From Minisyncoccota bacterium (lineage in GTDB: Bacteria > Patescibacteriota > Minisyncoccia > Phycocordibacterales > UBA9973): a stretch of 34,541 nt of DNA. Below are positions 14,527 through 20,790 of the stretch, piece by piece. The DNA lies in contig JAGOPR010000006.1 in assembly GCA_017991895.1 (NCBI GenBank), positions 1 to 34,541 of the forward strand. Reading direction: 5' to 3'. Under the pieces are notes generated by a model. That model worked only from the letters and a program-made list of their open reading frames with translations, was not told where the DNA came from and searched no databases. A program made the position numbers and the translations under genes. How positions within the stretch are numbered: position 1 is the first letter of the stretch; each line of letters begins with the position of its first letter.

Positions 14527-14648
14527 AACTTCCAGATACGGCGCATTTCTGTGTTACTTCACTCATTCGCTCCCGCAACGTATTTCTTATACGTCTTGGT
14601 CGCGAGCCTCGATTGTGCCTTGAACTGCATCCGTCTCTGTAAGTTCTA
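14524..14648. ncRNA. Structured element A, copy 1, at the purH stop codon
   Basis: This 125-base element starts with the purH TAG itself. An 18-bp outer helix (14524-14541 with 14631-14648, 16 of 18 paired) encloses a core. The core contains GGCGC/GTGCC, an ACGTA/TACGT hairpin and invariant words such as GCTCCCGCAACGTA and TACGTCTTGGTCGC. A second copy lies at 33931-34056, starting at the guaB stop codon. The cores are about 80% identical by eye, while the outer arms differ but remain complementary. The sense strand is undecided, because G-T pairs support each orientation at different positions. Short ORFs inside do not keep frame between copies. Confidence 0.6.
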
Positions 14649-14656
14649 GAAATAGT

Positions 14657-14690
14657 AAAGCCCCCTTTTTTCGGGAGGCTTTTCTACTTT
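14657..14690 (+). terminator. purH terminator
   Basis: AAAGCCCCC pairs with GGGAGGCTTT around a T-rich loop with one bulged A, followed by TTTTCTACTTTT. It comes eight bases after element A. Confidence 0.8.
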
Positions 14691-14722
14691 TATTTAATCC
14701 TACTTTTTCACTGGCAAAATCC

Positions 14723-15265
14723 TTATCCTAAATTAATTGATTTGGGCACGAGATAATTATTTTGCGGTCTCGCCGGTAAAACTGGTGAATCACTGCAAAA
14801 AATATATCCTGTTCCGGTTGGCATTGTTACTTTTACTTTTGGGTCAATGTGCTCAATTTTAATTTTACGCACCTTACCCTCTTGCGTAATAACTACACAG
14901 CAGTTGTAATTCTTGTGCTTATCCGAAGGAAAAGCAATAAACTTTTGTCCTGAAGTAAGCATTTTGGTCAGGCCTTTTGCAGAAATTAGTATCTGAATGA
15001 GAGTCGGTACTTTCTTAAAAAAGGTTCTAGCCTTTTCCTGTACAACCCTGTTAGAAATCTGGGTTGTTGATGTACCGTATAACAAATAGGTTTTTTCAAA
15101 TGGTCCTTGTTCGAGCCCAGCGCCAAACCACTCTAGGATTTGTGCATCAACAAGAAAGCCATTTTTTTGCAATTCATCAACCACTTTCGCTAAGTAAACT
15201 GGAGACGTAACAGGACTTGGACAATCAAGATGTCCAAAATTTCGGAAGTTGTGATACACATTCAT
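14723..15265 (-). CDS. Hypothetical 180-residue protein
   Basis: I do not recognise this protein. It begins MNVYHNFRNFGHLDCPSPV and is a mixed alpha/beta sequence without signal peptide or membrane segment. It has a basic middle (Lys-rich around 85-125), a Cys-Cys pair in NYNCCVVITQEGKVRKIKIE and a Pro-rich end (PVLPARPQNN). Translation could begin upstream at 15352, but that ATG lies inside a hairpin stem (15326-15334 with 15350-15358), so I prefer 15265. It lies downstream of element B copy 2 on the same strand and may be controlled by that unit's terminator. Confidence 0.65.
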   Translation of the reverse strand: MNVYHNFRNFGHLDCPSPVTSPVYLAKVVDELQKNGFLVDAQILEWFGAGLEQGPFEKTYLLYGTSTTQISNRVVQEKARTFFKKVPTLIQILISAKGLTKMLTSGQKFIAFPSDKHKNYNCCVVITQEGKVRKIKIEHIDPKVKVTMPTGTGYIFCSDSPVLPARPQNNYLVPKSINLG

Positions 15266-15325
15266 ATTTTTTGATTTTGTGAGTGAGGAGATATTTATTT
15301 TTAAATGTACAAGCCTTTTGAAGGG

Positions 15326-15358
15326 CTTATGTCGAGATTCTTTAAACACCGACATAAG
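15326..15358 (-). promoter_or_regulatory. Leader hairpin before the 180-residue gene
   Basis: CTTATGTCG (15326-15334) pairs with CGACATAAG (15350-15358) across a 15-base loop. It lies between the element B terminator and the start of the hypothetical gene. Confidence 0.45.
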
Positions 15359-15368
15359 CACTCCACCC

Positions 15369-15404
15369 AAAACAAAACGCTCTCTTTCGAGAGCGTTTTG
15401 TTTT
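15369..15404 (-). terminator. 16-bp perfect terminator hairpin with GAAA loop (element B, copy 2)
   Basis: Arms 15369-15384 and 15389-15404 are exact complements. The CTC-GAAA-GAG apex on the minus strand is the same as in the hairpin 12091-12136, and a T-rich descending arm follows. Confidence 0.85.
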
Positions 15405-15427
15405 TTAGATTCGTTGGAAATTCGTAT

Positions 15428-15499
15428 CTATGCAACAATAGCGCTCTCATTTGAGAGTGTCTTAAACTTCTTTGTCTTTGTTGCAAACGTAAAATTCAT
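15428..15499 (-). CDS. Tiny 23-codon ORF, candidate leader peptide or microprotein (element B, copy 2)
   Basis: The ORF encodes MNFTFATKTKKFKTLSNESA followed by IVA and a TAG stop, with five Lys and four Thr codons. Its promoter is close to consensus: TTGACA (15534-15539), 16 bases, and TATTAT (15512-15517) preceded by TGC. As in copy 1, GCAACAA (15432-15438) can pair with TTGTTGC (15478-15484) around an inner hairpin, here CTCTCA/TGAGAG in place of TCGCAA/TTGCGA. A GAAA-capped terminator follows 23 bases after the stop codon. The shared parts are FAT(K/R) and the VA-TAG end. Whether the peptide or the RNA is the product cannot be told from sequence. Confidence 0.45.
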   Translation of the reverse strand: MNFTFATKTKKFKTLSNESAIVA

Positions 15500-15511
15500 A
15501 GCTGTATTTTG

Positions 15512-15539
15512 ATAATAGCAGACAAGAGGACTATGTCAA
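15512..15539 (-). promoter_or_regulatory. Near-consensus promoter of element B copy 2
   Basis: A perfect TTGACA, a 16-base spacer and TGC-TATTAT, the best sigma-70-like promoter in the window. The predicted leader before the tiny ORF is only a few bases. Confidence 0.75.
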
Positions 15540-15556
15540 TACCAACAAATATTAGC

Positions 15557-15584
15557 TTGACGGATACAGCTGAGCTGATATGGT
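15557..15584 (+). promoter_or_regulatory. Promoter of the small zinc-ribbon gene leader
   Basis: TTGACG (15557-15562) and TATGGT (15579-15584) are separated by 16 bases. The -10 ends exactly six bases before the ATG of a 30-codon ORF at 15591. Confidence 0.6.
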
Positions 15585-15590
15585 AGATAT

Positions 15591-15683
15591 ATGGCATCAA
15601 ATGTCCGCAAATCAAATACCAAATGCTTGCCGAACGCATTTTACTTTGGAACCCCAAAAATTAAGGGCTCCTCTTTGCGCTGA
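15591..15683 (+). CDS. 30-codon leader ORF upstream of an attenuator-like terminator
   Basis: The ORF encodes MASNVRKSNTKCLPNAFYFG followed by TPKIKGSSLR and a TGA stop. A good promoter ends six bases before its ATG, matching the leaderless pattern of this genome. The zinc-ribbon gene at 15756 is in the same frame, with only this TGA as a stop between them, so read-through would fuse the two. The last codons cover AGGGCT (15664-15669), which can pair with AGCCCT (15715-15720) of the terminator stem. Translation of this ORF could therefore choose between terminator and antiterminator. It may also be chance, since no run of a single amino-acid codon is obvious. Confidence 0.4.
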   Translation: MASNVRKSNTKCLPNAFYFGTPKIKGSSLR

Positions 15684-15714
15684 TACTTAAACAAAACTCT
15701 GCAGAATAAAAAGA

Positions 15715-15743
15715 AGCCCTCTAATTTGGAGGGTTATTTTTTT
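15715..15743 (+). terminator. Attenuator-like terminator upstream of the zinc-ribbon gene
   Basis: AGCCCTC (15715-15721) pairs with GAGGGTT (15729-15735, one G-T pair), followed by TTATTTTTTT. It precedes the next ATG by only 12 bases, so it must be bypassed for that gene to be expressed. Confidence 0.65.
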
Positions 15744-15755
15744 AAAACTAAATAT

Positions 15756-15959
15756 ATGGAAAACAACAATCACAAGATTACTGAAGTTCATAAAAATGAA
15801 CTCGATCAAGAGTATGGTACTTGTACCTGCGGAGAACTACATCTCGTTACATGGCAAGAAGGTGTAATTCCAATAGCTGATACAACAACAAAACTCTGCA
15901 AAGAGTGCAAGAAAAATTTTTGTTGCAATATGTGTAGACTATTGTCAGCCGTACATTAA
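15756..15959 (+). CDS. Small Cys-rich, zinc-ribbon-like protein
   Basis: A 67-residue protein beginning MENNNHKITEVHKNELDQEY. Cysteines cluster in TCTCGELH, LCKECKKNFCCNMC and a short tail, giving two CxC or CxxC knuckles that could hold one or two zinc ions. There is no membrane segment. No family was recognised with certainty. The ATG at 15756 is preferred to an in-frame TTG at 15726, which lies inside the terminator stem. The gene appears to be controlled by the upstream leader with its attenuator. It is convergent with purB. Confidence 0.65.
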   Translation: MENNNHKITEVHKNELDQEYGTCTCGELHLVTWQEGVIPIADTTTKLCKECKKNFCCNMCRLLSAVH

Positions 15960-15963
15960 ATCT

Positions 15964-15989
15964 AACACGACAGCTTTCGCTGTCGTGTT
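15964..15989. terminator. Bidirectional terminator between the zinc-ribbon gene and purB
   Basis: AACACGACAGC (15964-15974) pairs with GCTGTCGTGTT (15979-15989) around TTTC, with A and T runs on the outer sides. The loop reads GAAA on the purB strand. Confidence 0.85.
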
Positions 15990-17366
15990 TTACATTTTCG
16001 CTAGTTTTTCAGCAAGACCAATATAATTTTCTGGAGTGAATGCAAGAAGTTCTTTTTTTACATCATCACTTACTTCTAGAGCATTTATGAACTTTCCAAA
16101 CTCTTCCATGGTTACAGCACGCCCGCGAGTGAGTTCCTTAAGCTTCTCGTACGGCATTTCCACCTTTTCACGACGAAGTACTGTTTGAATTGCTTCTGCA
16201 ATAACTTCAGGATGAGAAAGTAGCGCTTCACGGATATTTGCTTCTGATACAGCAATCTTCGACAAACCTTTCATGAGCGAGCTGTAGGCTAAAATACTGT
16301 AGCCAAACGCACTACCAAAGTTGCGCTCTACTGTTGAGTCTGAAAGGTCGCGCTGTAGGCGTGATATTGGAAGCTTCGTCGCAAAATACATTAACATTGC
16401 ATTTGCCATACCAAGATTGCCTTCTGAGTTTTCAAAATCAATCGGATTTACTTTGTGAGGCATTGTAGAGGAGCCCACTTCCCCCGCCTTCGGCTTTTGT
16501 ATTATCCACGCGTCAGAAATGTAGCGCCACATGTCCTGATTAAAATCTATGAGAATTGTGTTTGCTCGACGAATTGTGTCGCAAAGCTCGGCATATGTAT
16601 CGTGAGATTCAATTTGTGTTGTAAGCAAATTTGCTTCGAGCTTTGCTCCATCTTTATTTTGATTTAATGATGAAATAAATTCTTTTGAAAATGAAACCCA
16701 GTCAATATCTGGAAATGCCGAAACATGGGCATTGTAATTGCCTGTTGCGCCATTTATTTTTGCAAGAATTTTAAAGTTCATTAGCATTTCAATTTGGCGA
16801 CCCAAACGATGAGCATAGACTGCAAATTCTTTTCCAAGTGTTGTTGGTGACGCACTCTGTCCATGAGTACGCGAGAGCATTGGAAGCCTTGCATATTCTT
16901 TCGAGTAGCCAGATAGCTTCTCATGAATACTTTCAAGCGCAGGAATAAGTACTTCATTTACTCCGTCACGAAGCATAAGTGCGTAAGAAAGATTGTTTGC
17001 ATCTTCTGAGGTAAGCCCAAAGTGAATCCACTCTATTTCCTCGGCAATCGAGGTCTTACCTAGCATTTCCTTCAAGAAATACTCAACTGCCTTTACATCA
17101 TGGTTTGTCGTCGCCTCAAAAGCTTTTACGGCTTCGGCATCAGTAGGAGTAAGCGAACACACTTTACGAATCGTTGCTTTCTCAGCATCAGTAAATTTAC
17201 GAAGACCGAGGCCTGCAGTTTCTGAAAGTGCGATAAGATACTCGCCTTCTACAACTGCGCGGTATTTCATCAAGCCTGCCTCACTAAAGTATGGGCGAAG
17301 ACTTGCTACCTTGTCAGCATAGCGTCCATCAAGTGGCGAAAGTGCCTCTATTTCTCTATGCGACAT
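15990..17366 (-). CDS. purB: Adenylosuccinate lyase
   Basis: PurB releases fumarate twice in purine synthesis: SAICAR to AICAR, and adenylosuccinate to AMP. The protein (458 residues from 17366) is of the E. coli-like type. It shows ALSPLDGRYADKV at the start, TNHDVKAVEYF, WIHFGLTSEDANNLSY, MLSRTHGQSASPTTLGKE with the catalytic His, and the superfamily signature GSSTMPHKVNPIDFENSEGN. An ATG four codons earlier (17378) is possible. I prefer 17366 because it matches the spacing to SPxDGRY in E. coli PurB. Either start overlaps the end of purC, so the two genes are translationally coupled and act in consecutive steps. Confidence 0.96.
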   Translation of the reverse strand: MSHREIEALSPLDGRYADKVASLRPYFSEAGLMKYRAVVEGEYLIALSETAGLGLRKFTDAEKATIRKVCSLTPTDAEAVKAFEATTNHDVKAVEYFLKEMLGKTSIAEEIEWIHFGLTSEDANNLSYALMLRDGVNEVLIPALESIHEKLSGYSKEYARLPMLSRTHGQSASPTTLGKEFAVYAHRLGRQIEMLMNFKILAKINGATGNYNAHVSAFPDIDWVSFSKEFISSLNQNKDGAKLEANLLTTQIESHDTYAELCDTIRRANTILIDFNQDMWRYISDAWIIQKPKAGEVGSSTMPHKVNPIDFENSEGNLGMANAMLMYFATKLPISRLQRDLSDSTVERNFGSAFGYSILAYSSLMKGLSKIAVSEANIREALLSHPEVIAEAIQTVLRREKVEMPYEKLKELTRGRAVTMEEFGKFINALEVSDDVKKELLAFTPENYIGLAEKLAKM

Positions 17367-18327
17367 TGTATTTTTCAAGATTAGCTTGTATACGTTCTTC
17401 TATTGGCTTAGAAAAATCCATTTTAAATTCTTTCTTCGTCATTGTCTCGTAAATTTCTATATAACGATGCGAAAGCTCAGCTACCATATCCTTCGGAGCT
17501 TCAGGAAGCGTTACGTCGTTGTATGGATCACAATTGTCTTTAAACCAAAGACGAAGAAATTCTTTATCAAAGTTTTCAGGATCCTTTCCTTCTTTCATTC
17601 GTTCGTCGTATGAAGCAAGCTTCCAGTAGCGAGAAGAGTCGGGCGTGTGAATTTCATCAATGAGAGTAAGTACGCCATTTTCATCAAGGCCGAACTCATA
17701 TTTTGTATCGACAAGAATAAGGCCATGCTTTGCTGAAATTTCTTGTCCACGCTTGAAGAGTGCGAGTGCGGTCTCTTTGAGTTGTGTGAGTACTTCTTTT
17801 GTAGCAAAACCTTCGGCAATGAGTTCGTCGATAGTAAGAGCACGGTCGTGTTCGTCCTCTTTAGTTGTGGGGTCAAAGATTGGCTCAGGAAGTTTCTCGT
17901 TTTTCTTTATGCCGTCTGGATATGTATGGCCACCAAAATTACGCTCACCTGCTTGGTAACGCATCCAGATAGATGTATTTGTCGAGCCAGTCATATACCC
18001 GCGGACGACTGCTTCCACTTTGATAACTTCACATTTTTTTGCCACGACTACGTTTGCGTCAGGCATATCGATGATGTGATTTGGCACAATGTCCTTGGTC
18101 TGCTCAAACCAAAAATGACTCGTTCCAGTAAGCACTGCACCTTTGCATGGAATATGCGCAATGATACGGTCGAAAGAAGTGTGGCGGTCGGTAGAAACTA
18201 AAATAATCTTATCTTTTTGAATATAAATATCTCGAACCTTGCCCACTTTCTTTTCGCCCATGTTTTTAAGGTTGGTTTCGTGAAGAACGAAACCGACATG
18301 CTCTTTAAGAGTTTCGATAGGTATCAT
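17356..18327 (-). CDS. purC: SAICAR synthase
   Basis: PurC joins CAIR and aspartate with ATP to give SAICAR. The 323-residue protein is longer than the 237-residue E. coli enzyme and resembles the yeast-like long form. It shows KVGKVRDIY near the start, VSTDRHTSFDRI, the signature VEAVVRGYMTGS, LVDTKYEFGLDENG and DEIHTPDSSRYW. The gene overlaps purB at its 3' end. Upstream, a TAAAAT -10 lies eight bases from the ATG, and a perfect 17-base palindrome covers the -35 position, a likely operator. It is divergent from a small hypothetical gene. Confidence 0.96.
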   Translation of the reverse strand: MIPIETLKEHVGFVLHETNLKNMGEKKVGKVRDIYIQKDKIILVSTDRHTSFDRIIAHIPCKGAVLTGTSHFWFEQTKDIVPNHIIDMPDANVVVAKKCEVIKVEAVVRGYMTGSTNTSIWMRYQAGERNFGGHTYPDGIKKNEKLPEPIFDPTTKEDEHDRALTIDELIAEGFATKEVLTQLKETALALFKRGQEISAKHGLILVDTKYEFGLDENGVLTLIDEIHTPDSSRYWKLASYDERMKEGKDPENFDKEFLRLWFKDNCDPYNDVTLPEAPKDMVAELSHRYIEIYETMTKKEFKMDFSKPIEERIQANLEKYNVA

Positions 18328-18335
18328 AGACGCCT

Positions 18336-18369
18336 ATTTTACTTGAAATTTCATGATTTTCAAAATCAT
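18336..18369 (-). promoter_or_regulatory. purC promoter with palindromic operator candidate
   Basis: The -10 is TAAAAT on the minus strand (18336-18341). ATGATTTT-C-AAAATCAT (18353-18369) is a perfect 17-base palindrome centred on 18361, where the -35 hexamer should be. This fits a repressor site. Confidence 0.5.
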
Positions 18370-18431
18370 TGACCTTAAGCAAATTAAATGGTAGAAAGAA
18401 ATTCATTGTTTAACCTTCTTAATCAAAAATT

Positions 18432-18737
18432 ATGAAAAAGAGATTCTTTGCCATTATCCCCGTGCTTAATGCAGAGGATATGAATAAGGTGTTGGTATAC
18501 CTTAACGATGTACATAAAAAAGAGGTAATGCACACAGCTCACTTCGAAAAAGTATTGATATTCCCGACAGATGGTGAGCCGGAGATTACGGTAATTATGG
18601 TGGCCAAGTCTGTAGAGCATGCAGACCAGTACGAAAAAGATGACCGCGCAGAAATAGGCGGACACTACGTACGTGACCTCGTAGATACCGGACTTGTTGG
18701 CCCAGCAAAAAAGTGGACCTCTACAACCGAAGAATAA
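18432..18737 (+). CDS. Hypothetical 101-residue protein
   Basis: I do not recognise this protein. It begins MKKRFFAIIPVLNAEDMNKV and looks like a compact alpha/beta fold: two hydrophobic strands (FFAIIPV and EVMHTAHFEKVLIFP), a third strand (EITVIMVAKSV) and an acidic/basic C-terminal helix region ending in WTSTTEE. It has no signal peptide or membrane segment. It is divergent from purC and followed by a terminator, so it is a monocistronic unit embedded among purine genes. No clear -10 at six-base spacing is seen; TTAATC lies seven bases before the ATG. Confidence 0.65.
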   Translation: MKKRFFAIIPVLNAEDMNKVLVYLNDVHKKEVMHTAHFEKVLIFPTDGEPEITVIMVAKSVEHADQYEKDDRAEIGGHYVRDLVDTGLVGPAKKWTSTTEE

Positions 18738-18754
18738 CGGGTACAAACCCTATC

Positions 18755-18790
18755 ACCGCGTTAGAAACTGAGTTTCTGACGCGGTTTCTA
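18755..18790 (+). terminator. Terminator after the 101-residue gene
   Basis: ACCGCGT-AGAAAC pairs with GTTTCT-ACGCGGT (18755-18768 with 18772-18785) around TGA with one mismatch, followed by TTTCTATTTG. Confidence 0.85.
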
Positions 18791-18801
18791 TTTGTATCAA
18801 A

Positions 18802-18829
18802 TTGACTTTATCTATATGTATTGTAGTAT
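18802..18829 (+). promoter_or_regulatory. Promoter of the 103-residue gene
   Basis: TTGACT (18802-18807) and TAGTAT (18824-18829) are 16 bases apart. The leader would be about ten bases. Confidence 0.6.
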
Positions 18830-18846
18830 AAATAAAAAAATTGAGT

Positions 18847-19158
18847 ATGAAAAACATATATTTCACCTTTAGAGTATCTTGGCAGGTGGAATATGTTTTC
18901 ACCTCTTGGATTGTACTTGTATTTCAGGACACGAAATCCCAATACAAGGATATTTTTATTTCATTCAATGCGTACGATAAAGTTGGGTCAGACTCGATAT
19001 ATCTCTTAAAACTAAAAAACATAGATGGAGAAAAAATCCGAGCATGGTTAAACCAATTTGAAGAAACGTGGGCAAACGAAATAGATGATAACAAAATTAA
19101 GAAAAAAATTGTAAGCGAAGAAATCGCTTCAGCTTATGAAAAACGCCGGCTCAACTAG
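18847..19158 (+). CDS. Hypothetical 103-residue protein
   Basis: I do not recognise this protein. It begins MKNIYFTFRVSWQVEYVFTS, with aromatic-rich beta strands in the first half (SWIVLVFQD, DIFISFNAYD, IYLLKLKN) and a charged helical second half (KIRAWLNQFEETWANEIDDN, then Lys/Glu-rich). It has no signal peptide. The ATG at 18847 is preferred to a TTG at 18841. It has a good promoter, and its stop codon lies inside the loop-stem of a shared terminator with purM. It is another small monocistronic gene facing the purine genes. Confidence 0.65.
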   Translation: MKNIYFTFRVSWQVEYVFTSWIVLVFQDTKSQYKDIFISFNAYDKVGSDSIYLLKLKNIDGEKIRAWLNQFEETWANEIDDNKIKKKIVSEEIASAYEKRRLN

Positions 19159-19167
19159 CCGGCGTTT
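19141..19167. terminator. Bidirectional terminator, 103-residue gene and purM
   Basis: AAACGCCGGC (19141-19150) pairs with GCCGGCGTTT (19158-19167). It overlaps the plus-strand stop codon and abuts the purM stop codon. Confidence 0.85.
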
Positions 19168-19169
19168 AA

Positions 19170-20213
19170 CTATACCAAAACTGTTTTTCCTTCTCCTGTT
19201 ATCACCTCGCCAATTTCGTATGCTTTGAATTTTGATTCAGTCGCAAGCATTTCAATGACACGAGCTTTATCTCCTTGTGGAACCATGAGGACCATGCCGA
19301 TACCCATATTGAATGAACGATATTGATCAGATTCCGAAACATTAGCGATTTTTATAATCGCATTAAATACAGGAAGAATGGGCCATGTTCCCTTTTTGAT
19401 TTGTGCGTTTACTCCACTTGGTAGCACGCGTGGGATATTTTCAATAAATCCTCCACCTGTGAGATGCGCGATACCATTTATTTGAACGCCACTATCGATA
19501 AGGCGAAGCACTGCAGGAGCATAGTTTAAATGCGCATGGAGCAAAGCTTGTCCAATTGTCTCTCCTAAACCTTCGTACGTATCATTTACAGAAAGTTTTG
19601 CAGTATCAAAAAAAGCTTTTCGAGCGAGTGAGTAGCCGTTTGTATGCAAACCACTTGAAGAAAGTCCGATGATTGCATCCCCCACTGAAATACGCTCTCC
19701 TCCGATTATTTTATCTTTCTCAACTACTCCTGTAATCGCACCTGCAATATCATGCTCGCCAGAAACATATACCCCTGGCATTTCAGCAGTCTCACCACCT
19801 ATGAGTGAAATCCCGCCTTCACGACATGCCTCGGCCATTCCGCGCATGATTTCTCCCATAACATTTACATCAAGTTTTTCGTGTGCGACATAGTCTAGAA
19901 AAGTAAGACCTTTCGCTCCCATACAAACAATGTCATTTGCACTATGATTGACGATGTCTGCTCCAACTTTTGAATAGTCATTGGCGAGTTTTGCCACCAT
20001 TAGCTTTGTACCTACTCCATCCACACTCTGCACAAGAACAGGATTTTTGTATTCTTTAGCAATATCAGAAATATCAAAAAGAGCACCGAAGCTTCCGATG
20101 CCTACAAGTACATTTTTTGAATGCGTAGCTTTTACGATATCTTTTATCTGGCGAACAACTTCATTTCCAGCATCAATATTTACACCTGACTTTGCGTAAG
20201 CATCTTCAGCCAT
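19170..20213 (-). CDS. purM: AIR synthetase (FGAM cyclo-ligase)
   Basis: PurM closes the imidazole ring, converting FGAM to AIR with ATP. The 347-residue protein has the usual length and motifs: YAKSGVNIDAGNEVV at the N-terminus, VQSVDGVGTKL, VNHSANDIVCMGAKGLTFLDY, LIGGETAEMPGVY, LSSSGLHTNGYSLAR and the C-terminal HLTGGGFIENIPRVLP and SFNMGIGMVL. Its ATG comes one base after the purE stop codon, so purE and purM are one transcript. PurM product AIR feeds the PurK/PurE step. No anomalies were seen. Confidence 0.97.
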   Translation of the reverse strand: MAEDAYAKSGVNIDAGNEVVRQIKDIVKATHSKNVLVGIGSFGALFDISDIAKEYKNPVLVQSVDGVGTKLMVAKLANDYSKVGADIVNHSANDIVCMGAKGLTFLDYVAHEKLDVNVMGEIMRGMAEACREGGISLIGGETAEMPGVYVSGEHDIAGAITGVVEKDKIIGGERISVGDAIIGLSSSGLHTNGYSLARKAFFDTAKLSVNDTYEGLGETIGQALLHAHLNYAPAVLRLIDSGVQINGIAHLTGGGFIENIPRVLPSGVNAQIKKGTWPILPVFNAIIKIANVSESDQYRSFNMGIGMVLMVPQGDKARVIEMLATESKFKAYEIGEVITGEGKTVLV

Positions 20214-20214
20214 A

Positions 20215-20739
20215 TTATTTAGATTGATCCAAGTAAGCCTTCACGCCGAGCGAGTGAAGTTTTTCATTTTTAGTATTTATGTCAGATGCCATTTTTGCTT
20301 TATATTCAACAAGCTTTTGCGAAAGTGATTCATCAAAAGTCGCAAGAATTTGAATCGCAAGAAGTCCTGCATTTTTCGCAGAATTTATCCCAACAGTAGC
20401 AACGGGAATCCCCGGAGGCATTTGTACCATTGAAAGAAGTGAATCAAGTCCGTCGAGTGATTTTGATTTTATTGGAACGGCGATAACTGGAAGAGTAGTA
20501 ACCGCAGATACAACTCCGGCAAGATGAGCAGCGCCTCCAGCGGCGGCCATCATAACTTTAATACCACGAGATCTAGCAGATGTAGAATATTCATGCACGA
20601 GCGCTGGAGCGCGGTGTGCAGAAGCCACTGAGATTTCATATGGAACGCCAAACTCTTCTAGCACAGCTGTGGCTTCTGACATCACTGCCAAATCTGAATC
20701 TGAGCCCATAACTATGCCTACAAGTGGTTTTTTATCCAT
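20215..20739 (-). CDS. purE: N5-CAIR mutase, class I PurE
   Basis: PurE moves the carboxylate of N5-CAIR to carbon 4, giving CAIR. The 174-residue protein begins MDKKPLVGIVMGSDSDL and has SAHRAP, AAAGGAAHLAGVVSA, SLDGLDSLLSMVQMPPGIPVATV and a helical C-terminus. The SAHR and GSDSDL forms point to class I, closest by eye to Thermotoga-like PurE. Class I enzymes need PurK to make N5-CAIR, and purK is not in this window. The start at 20739 is chosen over an in-frame ATG at 20769 because that one lies inside the palindrome overlapping the promoter. Confidence 0.96.
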   Translation of the reverse strand: MDKKPLVGIVMGSDSDLAVMSEATAVLEEFGVPYEISVASAHRAPALVHEYSTSARSRGIKVMMAAAGGAAHLAGVVSAVTTLPVIAVPIKSKSLDGLDSLLSMVQMPPGIPVATVGINSAKNAGLLAIQILATFDESLSQKLVEYKAKMASDINTKNEKLHSLGVKAYLDQSK

Positions 20740-20740
20740 A

Positions 20741-20780
20741 TAAAATAAGTGTCTATTACTAATAGACACTTATTTTAGCA
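20741..20780 (-). promoter_or_regulatory. purE promoter embedded in a 37-base palindrome
   Basis: Arms 20741-20757 and 20761-20777 are perfect 17-bp complements around a three-base centre. The extended -10 TGCTAAAAT (20772-20780, minus strand) provides the end of one arm, and its mirror TAAAAT ends the other. Transcription should begin near 20765, inside the palindrome, so the RNA could not form the full hairpin. A DNA operator is therefore more likely than an RNA switch. Confidence 0.65.
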
Positions 20781-20790
20781 GAATTTCCTC

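Noticed and set aside
14524-14648. Element A as an integron attC site
   Set aside because: The core-site sequences and cassette arrangement of integrons are missing, and no integrase is present.
18423-18746. A 107-codon minus-strand ORF opposite the 101-residue gene
   Set aside because: Its sequence is rich in Cys, Tyr and Phe as expected for an antisense shadow. The plus-strand gene has a matching terminator.
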